DNA of 9,654 nt from Candidatus Omnitrophota bacterium (GTDB lineage: Bacteria > Omnitrophota > Gorgyraeia > DTHP01), in assembly GCA_023818555.1 (NCBI GenBank), contig JAMWCG010000028.1:1-9654 (forward strand), written 5' to 3'. A program made the position numbers and the translations under genes. The notes beneath the pieces are model-generated. The model saw only the letters and a list, made by a program, of their open reading frames with translations, had not been told where the DNA came from and ran no database searches. Positions within the stretch are counted from its first letter, which is position 1. Every line of letters starts with the position of its first letter. Below, one piece after another: positions 4,759 through 9,654 of the stretch.

Positions 4759-6228
4759 TTATCTTCTCTCCTGCATTCTACAGATTATCTGCTTAATCCT
4801 TTTTTCCTTAATCAGTTTCAAAAAGGCTTTTACTACCCGTGGGTCAAACTGCGCCCCGGCAGATTTTTTTATTTCTTTCACTGCTTCTTCTATACTCATA
4901 CTCTTACCCCGGTAAGGTCTTTTACAGACCATTGCTTCAAAAGCATCCGCAAGAGCAATTATCCTTGCCCCTAAAGGGATTTCTTCCCTTCTCAGCCCCA
5001 TGGGATAACCCTTCCCATCATAACGTTCATGGTGATGCATAATCAAGGGAACTGCGGGTTTCATTGCCTCTATGGTACCCACTATTTCCGCACTCTTAAT
5101 GGGGTGTTCTTTGACCATACTGTATTCCTTTCCAGTGAGTTTGGCCGGCTTCATAAGGATTTCATCAGGAATACTGATTTTCCCGGCATCCAAAAGAAGT
5201 GCAGCGTATTTCAATGCCTCCATTTCTTCTTCTGGTAATTTTAATTCTTTTCCGATTTCCAGAACTATTTCTACAAAACCTATAGGATGCGTATAGGTAG
5301 AAGGGAGCCTTATTTCTAAGAGTGCTGCCAGAGAGCGGATACTTCCCCAAATAATTCTTCCACGCTCTTCATACAACTGAGCATTCTTTATCGCCACCAC
5401 TGCCTGTTCTCCTAAAACAGTGAGGATTTCTTTCTCCGCACTATTAAAAGGCTCTCCCGTCTGCCTATTCTCTATTCTGATCGTCCCCATGACATCCTGG
5501 TCAATCAACGGAACACAGAGAAGGTTCTTCTGTAAATATGGTTTAGCACTCCTAATTACCCATCTTTCGTAACGGAGTTTATGAAACGCGATTTTTTTAA
5601 CCGTGGCATTTTTGTCTTCTAAGTCAATGAATGTTTTAGGGATGATGATTTTTTTGAGTGGGTCAACTAAACTGATTATACATTTTTTAGCTCGCAGGAC
5701 CTGTAAACAGAGGCGAGCGATTCTGGGGAGGAGTTCATCCAAGTTTAAAGTAGAAGCAATGAGCCGATGGACAGTGTGGACCGTGGAAAGGGCAATGGCG
5801 CGGGGTCTAACGGTTTCGTAGATTTCCTTAAGTTCCTCCTCTTTTTTAATTTTATCCACAATAAGTCTTAAGGAGTTATTCAAACATTCTATAGCCAAAA
5901 GGGGGGTATCTTTGCGGAAATGGCAAATATATAGATATAAAACTGAATCGTTGAGTCGTATTGGCAGGGAGAATATTTTGAAATTGTGTGGGCATTGATT
6001 AAATCTTCGCTTTTCTCTTTTCCCTTTTCTTAACCAGGGAAGGCAATTTTTCTGTCTCAAATAACCGCAGAGATTTCCTGAAGTTTTAAATAAGAAAATC
6101 TTCTTCCCCGAACCTTCCTCTTCTAACCACCATACCGAATTTTCTCCCATTAGTTGATCAAAAAGCTCTTTTTCCTTTAAGAAGTAGGGTTCATTTAACA
6201 AGCGCAGAATTAATTTATTTTTATCCAT
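4759..6228 (-). CDS. GAF and HD-GYP domain protein with degenerate HD motif
   Basis: A 489-residue cytoplasmic signalling protein. Residues 1-130 are a poorly recognisable sensor-like region with a C79-P-H81 then SLPIRLNDSVLYLYI pattern that loosely recalls a PocR-type sensor. Residues about 155-285 are a GAF domain (LLPRIARLCLQVLRAKKCIISLV, LLCVPLIDQDVMGTIRIENR, then EQAVVAIKNAQLYEER). Residues about 295-475 are HD-GYP: H314, then LLLDAGK (344-350), H375 in KEHPIKSAEIV, HHHERYDGKGYP at 398-409, D428 in LADAF, and RPYR at 437-440. HD-GYP proteins hydrolyse cyclic-di-GMP using histidine and aspartate metal ligands. The usual HD pair reads L346-D347 here, encoded TTG GAT, so a metal ligand is missing. 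It may therefore be a reduced-activity or receptor form. It is first in its run, after the promoter at 6264-6292. No clear Shine-Dalgarno precedes the ATG. Confidence 0.93.
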   Translation of the reverse strand: MDKNKLILRLLNEPYFLKEKELFDQLMGENSVWWLEEEGSGKKIFLFKTSGNLCGYLRQKNCLPWLRKGKREKRRFNQCPHNFKIFSLPIRLNDSVLYLYICHFRKDTPLLAIECLNNSLRLIVDKIKKEEELKEIYETVRPRAIALSTVHTVHRLIASTLNLDELLPRIARLCLQVLRAKKCIISLVDPLKKIIIPKTFIDLEDKNATVKKIAFHKLRYERWVIRSAKPYLQKNLLCVPLIDQDVMGTIRIENRQTGEPFNSAEKEILTVLGEQAVVAIKNAQLYEERGRIIWGSIRSLAALLEIRLPSTYTHPIGFVEIVLEIGKELKLPEEEMEALKYAALLLDAGKISIPDEILMKPAKLTGKEYSMVKEHPIKSAEIVGTIEAMKPAVPLIMHHHERYDGKGYPMGLRREEIPLGARIIALADAFEAMVCKRPYRGKSMSIEEAVKEIKKSAGAQFDPRVVKAFLKLIKEKRIKQIICRMQERR

Positions 6229-6263
6229 CGGTTTTAAAATTTATAATCCCCAATACAAAAACA

Positions 6264-6292
6264 ATTTTAACAGAGTTGAGGTTAATTTTCAA
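6264..6292 (-). promoter_or_regulatory. Sigma70-type promoter for the HD-GYP to PilZ run
   Basis: In the 73-base gap between dgt and the HD-GYP gene, the minus strand carries TTGAAA (6287-6292), a 17-base spacer and TAAAAT (6264-6269). This matches the housekeeping consensus at 10 of 12 positions. Transcription should start near 6257, leaving a leader of about 29 bases. The leader has no evident Shine-Dalgarno, and no terminator hairpin for dgt is visible in this gap. Confidence 0.6.
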
Positions 6293-6301
6293 GTGAGAAA
6301 A

Positions 6302-7504
6302 CTACACTTTTTCAAAGGGGTCAAATAGTTTCTTATACTCTTCTAAGGCGTAACGGTCGGTCATACCGGCAATGTAATCGCATACCACCCGGTAGGGGTC
6401 TTCTGAAGAAAGACGTTTTTTACTGGAAGGAGGAAGCTGTTCTAATCTTTTTATATAAACATTGAAAAGTTCCTCAATAAATCTTCTTGCTTTATCTGCC
6501 ATCCGGATCACCCGGTAATGATGGTAAAGGTTATGCATCAAATAGTCTCGCATTGGCTCACGTAAGGAATCCATTTCTTTACTAAATCCAATAATCCGTT
6601 GAGGGGTTTTCCTTACTTCTTCTACGGATTTTATATTTAATTCCTTAATCTTTTTAGTTGAGTTTATGATTACATCACTAACCTGTAAGTCTATAATCGT
6701 GCGTATAGTTTGTATCCTTTCTATTTTTCCTTCCAGATTTGAATATTTTTTTCTTACCAAAATATTTGCTTTCTCCCATAATTCTATTTTCTGGAGTTCT
6801 TTTATATCTAAGAGTTTTGAATTTAGACCATCGTCCAAATCGTGATTATCATAGGCAATTTCATCAGCTATATTCACTACCTGAGTTTCTAATAAGGGAA
6901 GTAAATCTGGTTCTAAATCTGCCAAACTAATTCCGGCATAGGATAAAGGTATGAAAGTTTCTTCATTTTCTATTTTCATTCCACGGTCATAACGGGTTGT
7001 GTGCTTTAAAATTCCTTCCTTTACCTCCCAAGTAAGATTAAGGCCTCTAAAATTAGGATAGCGTTCTTCCAGATAATCCACTACCCTCAATCCTTGGAGA
7101 TTGTGGTCAAATCCGCCGTGGTCTTTCATTAGAATATGAAGTATCTCTTCTCCTGCATGCCCAAAGGGAGTATGCCCTAAGTCGTGAGCCAGAGCTATTG
7201 CCTCTACAAGGTCTTCATTTAGTCTCAATGCTCTTGCAATAGAACGGGCTATTTGAGCCACTTCTAAGGTATGGGTTAATCTTGTGCGATAATGGTCTCC
7301 CTCATGATTTACAAAAACCTGGGTTTTATACTCCAAGCGGCGGAAAGCAGTAGAATGAATTATCCGGTCTCTATCCCGTTGATAAATTCCTCTATAGGGA
7401 TGCTCCGGTTCAGGATATTTACGCAACCGGCTCATTTTACTCTGCATCGCGTAAGGAGCCAAAATTCTTTCTTCCTGATTAAGTAAAGATTCTGTGTTTG
7501 CCAT
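6302..7504 (-). CDS. dgt: dGTPase-like dNTP triphosphohydrolase
   Basis: A 400-residue HD-superfamily enzyme that removes triphosphate from deoxynucleotides (dGTPase-like). The signature start ILAPYAMQSKMSRLRKYPEPEH is followed by QRDRDRIIHSTAFRRLEYKTQVF (42-64) and HYRTRLTHTLEVAQIAR (71-87). Metal ligands are H78, the H107-D108 pair (in IALAHDLGHTPFGHAGE) and D214 (NIADEIAYDNHDLDDG). H111, H116 and H134 belong to the active-site region. Length and motifs are those of the widespread deoxyguanosinetriphosphate triphosphohydrolase-like family. The first 26 bases overlap the end of the ATPase gene in another frame. The start MANTESLLNQEERILAPYAM agrees with the usual N-terminus of the family, so the overlap is probably real. 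Related dGTPases can help in defence against phage by depleting dNTPs; nothing in this sequence proves that here. Confidence 0.95.
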   Translation of the reverse strand: MANTESLLNQEERILAPYAMQSKMSRLRKYPEPEHPYRGIYQRDRDRIIHSTAFRRLEYKTQVFVNHEGDHYRTRLTHTLEVAQIARSIARALRLNEDLVEAIALAHDLGHTPFGHAGEEILHILMKDHGGFDHNLQGLRVVDYLEERYPNFRGLNLTWEVKEGILKHTTRYDRGMKIENEETFIPLSYAGISLADLEPDLLPLLETQVVNIADEIAYDNHDLDDGLNSKLLDIKELQKIELWEKANILVRKKYSNLEGKIERIQTIRTIIDLQVSDVIINSTKKIKELNIKSVEEVRKTPQRIIGFSKEMDSLREPMRDYLMHNLYHHYRVIRMADKARRFIEELFNVYIKRLEQLPPSSKKRLSSEDPYRVVCDYIAGMTDRYALEEYKKLFDPFEKV

Positions 7505-9125
7505 AGAGTTTTAAAATCTTATCTAACTCCCATGGTTTCAAGATAATGAACTTTGTCTCTTTGGCAATAAGTTGCGCATCTTCATCAATCCCATCCAGGG
7601 GAATAATAAATTTTCTCCTTCCGGGGAGTTTTAGTTTGTGATAATATGATTCTATCTCCTCCATTATCTCTCGAGTAATGTGTCCTTTTTTTACTACAAA
7701 ACTCCAGCCTTTATCGCGTCTTTTTGCGGTTATGATAGAAAGATGGGGATAAGGGGTTCTTGTCTCTATATGCTCAAAAGGGGGCAACTTTATCTTGCGT
7801 TGTCCTAAATAAATTATTTCATTATCAAATGAAGCAAAGAGCTCTCGGAGATGTTCTGTAACACTCCTCTCTCTGCTCTGCAAAAAAGATTTCAGTCGGG
7901 CATATAAAGAATTCTGGAAAACCTCTCGCTTGGTCTCTATCTCTAAATCTAAAGAGGAAATCCTCAATTCATAGACATCCTTCAACCATAATTTAAACAA
8001 GGGGTCATTTAAATAATAAAAAACACCATTTTTGTATACATAACCTGACTCTACCAAAATATTCAGATGACTTAAAAATTCTTTTTCCGATTTGGTTGCC
8101 AGATATTCTTTAATACTTTTTATCTTTACACAGTTATGTGCCAGAGAGAGCAACAGAGCGGCAAAGGAGAGAGGTGAACGATTGGTAGGCAATTCTCTTA
8201 ACCGATGATTGAAGAATTGATTTAAGATGCCTGCAGAGTCAAAGAGCAATCTGGTCAATGCTTCAATGATAATTGTATCGGTAATAAAATTTAATTTCTT
8301 TTCTAAGGTGGTAGATTTTATTTCGGTAGAAATTAGATTGAGATAAAGTGGTTGGCCATCAGTAATTTCAGAGATAAAGTCTCTATAATCATCGCTACAT
8401 TTTATAGGATTTAATCTTTCTCTGAGAAATTCGTTACTGGTTTTTATATCAAATGGCTCAAGGATAATGATTTCAAAATTGCCGAATAGGAGGGTTAATT
8501 CCTGAGAGAGGACCTTTCTTGCCTGAATAGGAGCAGAACTTGAGATTATGTACATTACATCCTTGGAGACCATTATCCCTTTTGCCAATTTATTGAAAGG
8601 GTTGTCTAAAAAGGGCATACTCTGTAGACGGTGGAACTCTTCTATAATCACGATTACCGGAAGGTGCAATTCCTTAACTAATGCCTGGGGAATATTTAAA
8701 AGCGCAGAGTAAGCGGATTCAAATTGCCTGTTTCTGAGATAGTCTAAGCAGCGTTTGATCTCCAGCAGGGTTTCGGGGATTAAATCCTTTACTTCTGCCA
8801 GAAGTGCATCTAAATTTTGCACGGAATTATTTTTTTTATAACGTCTGATGAGATTAAAAAGGATGACTGAAATAAAGCGATTTATGAGATGGTCAAAGGG
8901 AAGTTCATGGGTTATCTCTAAATAGAGCGGTAAAATTTTTAACCTCCTCTCCTGCAGGAGAGAGAGGAATTGTAAAAGGAGAGAGGTTTTACCCACGGTT
9001 TCCTGTCCCAGAATTGCAATGTTCTGACGGTAACCCGCTTCTAAACCGTAAGCTCTTTTGAGGAGAAGATTGAGGTATTCTTTCCGGTCATAAAAATTGT
9101 TTCCCGTAACTGGGTCAGCGAACAT
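7479..9125 (-). CDS. AAA/STAND-like ATPase with winged helix and C-terminal nuclease-like region
   Basis: A 548-residue ATPase of the archaeal-ATPase type (AAA_16 / Arch_ATPase-like). The N-terminus DPVTGNNFYDRKEYLNLLL is typical of these NTPases. Walker A is GQETVGKTS (40-48) and Walker B is VIVIIEEF (157-164), with EE where DE or DD is usual. A sensor-1-like segment is YIISSSA (192-198), and DGQPLYL (256-262) is a family hallmark. A winged-helix region follows at about 315-385 (ending FYYLNDPLFKLWLKDVYEL). Residues 400-548 resemble a restriction-endonuclease-like fold (KGWSFVVKKG, KFIIPLDGI, LKPWELDKILKLYG), without a convincing catalytic set. ATG at 9125 was chosen because AGGAGAGG lies just upstream; a GTG at 9185 would add 20 residues but lacks a ribosome site and sits inside the FmdB gene. 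Function unknown; probably a nucleotide-driven sensor or switch. Confidence 0.82.
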   Translation of the reverse strand: MFADPVTGNNFYDRKEYLNLLLKRAYGLEAGYRQNIAILGQETVGKTSLLLQFLSLLQERRLKILPLYLEITHELPFDHLINRFISVILFNLIRRYKKNNSVQNLDALLAEVKDLIPETLLEIKRCLDYLRNRQFESAYSALLNIPQALVKELHLPVIVIIEEFHRLQSMPFLDNPFNKLAKGIMVSKDVMYIISSSAPIQARKVLSQELTLLFGNFEIIILEPFDIKTSNEFLRERLNPIKCSDDYRDFISEITDGQPLYLNLISTEIKSTTLEKKLNFITDTIIIEALTRLLFDSAGILNQFFNHRLRELPTNRSPLSFAALLLSLAHNCVKIKSIKEYLATKSEKEFLSHLNILVESGYVYKNGVFYYLNDPLFKLWLKDVYELRISSLDLEIETKREVFQNSLYARLKSFLQSRERSVTEHLRELFASFDNEIIYLGQRKIKLPPFEHIETRTPYPHLSIITAKRRDKGWSFVVKKGHITREIMEEIESYYHKLKLPGRRKFIIPLDGIDEDAQLIAKETKFIILKPWELDKILKLYGKHRIFT

Positions 9126-9131
9126 AGGGTG

Positions 9132-9139
9132 CCTCTCCT
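9132..9139 (-). promoter_or_regulatory. Shine-Dalgarno deciding the ATPase start
   Basis: The minus strand reads AGGAGAGG here, with AGGAG 9 bases before the ATG at 9125, in the short gap after the FmdB stop codon. This supports the shorter ATPase start over the GTG at 9185. Confidence 0.7.
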
Positions 9140-9142
9140 CTC

Positions 9143-9361
9143 TTATAGACAACTCGCACAGGAATTTGCCGAACAGCCTGAGCACTTACTGGCTGAGGAA
9201 GATTCTGAGCCAGGCTTACGGAAGGAAAATTGGGAAACGATTTTGTGAACATTTTTATTCTGACAGTATGGACAAGCCAGCCCTTTTAAATGGGTAGAGT
9301 TTCTTATTAACTCCTCAAATCCTTTACCACAATTTTGGCATTCGAATTCATATATAGGCAT
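9143..9361 (-). CDS. FmdB-type zinc ribbon protein
   Basis: A 72-residue protein of the FmdB / CxxC_CxxC zinc ribbon family. It starts with the family signature MPIYEFECQNCGKGFEELI. The first knuckle is C8-x2-C11, and the second is C30-x2-C33 (in LACPYCQNKNVHKI). The serine-rich tail ends with a further cluster C60-x2-C63 and C68-x2-C71, often seen in this family. It presumably binds zinc through the first four cysteines. These proteins are thought to be regulators or chaperone-like factors, but the role is not settled. Its ATG overlaps the stop of the upstream LytM gene by one base (TGATG), so translation is probably coupled. The ATPase gene begins 17 bases downstream. Confidence 0.93.
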   Translation of the reverse strand: MPIYEFECQNCGKGFEELIRNSTHLKGLACPYCQNKNVHKIVSQFSFRKPGSESSSASKCSGCSANSCASCL

Positions 9362-9654
9362 CAGGGTAAGAAATATAAAGGGTTCTGGGGTATATGCCCT
9401 TTTCTAATCTCAAAATGCACAGCCCCATTCTTTGCTTCGGCAATCAATTCTCCCTGTTGGACTTCCTGACCACACTTGACTAAAATAGAAGAAATATTCC
9501 CATACACACTATAGATCTGTTCAGCATGTTCAACAATGAGGGTTTTGCCTAATCCTTTTACTTTTTCGGAGGAGAAGATAACCTTTCCTTTCTTTATCGC
9601 CACAATCTGATAGGTCTCCTGCGGAAGAATGTCTATCCCCCGGTTTACTGTCCC
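9361..9654 (-). CDS. M23/LytM-like domain, degenerate, C-terminal part (5' end outside window)
   Basis: The visible 97 codons run in frame from the window edge and encode the C-terminal LytM (M23 peptidase) domain. The start reads GTVNRGIDILPQE, then GKVIFSSEKVKGLGKTLIVEH, YSVYGNISSILVKCGQEVQQGE and VHFEIRKGHIPQNPLYFLP. M23 endopeptidases use HxGxD and HxH zinc ligands. Here the first histidine is asparagine (NRGID), the first histidine of HxH is alanine (AVH), and the YGHLS histidine is asparagine (YGNIS). The aspartate and last histidine remain. This pattern of loss is like that of EnvC- or NlpD-type amidase activators, which regulate peptidoglycan amidases rather than cutting themselves. 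A GTG at 9603 could be mistaken for a start, but similarity continues upstream, so the gene is longer. Its stop overlaps the FmdB start. Confidence 0.85.
   Translation of the reverse strand, partial: GTVNRGIDILPQETYQIVAIKKGKVIFSSEKVKGLGKTLIVEHAEQIYSVYGNISSILVKCGQEVQQGELIAEAKNGAVHFEIRKGHIPQNPLYFLP

Noticed and set aside
5165..5350. Short minus-strand frame inside the HD-GYP gene
   Set aside because: It is out of frame with the well-supported HD-GYP reading and lacks any recognisable domain.
2264..6292. Two promoters with identical TTGAAA boxes exactly 4000 bases apart
   Set aside because: The shared box is a common near-consensus hexamer and the flanking bases differ, so the round distance is a coincidence, not a repeat.
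6229..6301. Terminator after dgt
   Set aside because: No GC-rich hairpin followed by a T-run can be found in the gap; only a promoter is supported.
8947..8962. Perfect 16-base palindrome CTCTCCTGCAGGAGAG
   Set aside because: It lies inside the ATPase coding region, has no loop or T-run, and fits codons; probably chance in purine/pyrimidine-rich DNA rather than a terminator or operator.
9126..9185. Longer ATPase start at a GTG
   Set aside because: It lies inside the FmdB gene, has no ribosome site, and the added 20 residues show no family similarity; the ATG at 9125 has AGGAGAGG upstream.

Overview
The window is a dense block of bacterial genes that all read on the minus strand, so transcription runs from high to low coordinates. 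The DNA is AT-rich, gaps between genes are from 0 to about 70 bases, and several neighbours overlap. The best lineage clue is the 80-residue protein at 3738-3980. Its N-terminus (MSQHPSLKFS...HRNVLKR) matches the small basic protein family known from Chlamydiae, Verrucomicrobia and relatives. Together with two RRKYPR-type PilZ proteins and the general gene style, this suggests a PVC-superphylum bacterium, plausibly Omnitrophota. That placement is inference. No mobile element, CRISPR array, rRNA or integrase is visible.

Layout in the direction of transcription. (A) 9654-6302: the C-terminal end of an M23/LytM-like protein that lacks several zinc ligands, an FmdB-type zinc ribbon protein, a 548-residue AAA/STAND-like ATPase, and a dNTP triphosphohydrolase (dgt) whose start overlaps the end of the ATPase gene. 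(B) A promoter at 6264-6292 precedes a second run, 6228-2289: a GAF/HD-GYP protein whose HD motif has become LD, a winged-helix protein, a membrane-anchored SPOR protein overlapping it, the small basic protein with a strong ribosome binding site, aroB, and a PilZ protein. (C) A second, near-consensus promoter at 2264-2292 starts a third run, 2254-1: an exported protein of unknown function, a 60-residue zinc-binding protein, a tRNA-Arg(CCG) gene squeezed between coding regions, a second PilZ protein, a stand-alone tRNA-binding OB-fold protein, and a LOG/TIGR00725-type Rossmann protein that runs off the window edge.

Themes: cyclic-di-GMP signalling (two PilZ proteins and one HD-GYP protein, with no GGDEF synthase in view), cell envelope and division (degenerate LytM domain, SPOR protein, exported protein), and housekeeping (aroB, dgt, tRNA-Arg, tRNA-binding domain). 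The most unusual points are the HD-GYP protein with a lost metal-ligand histidine, the tRNA gene inside a protein operon, the promoter placed so close to an ATG that the mRNA should be almost leaderless, and the ATPase-dgt pair.
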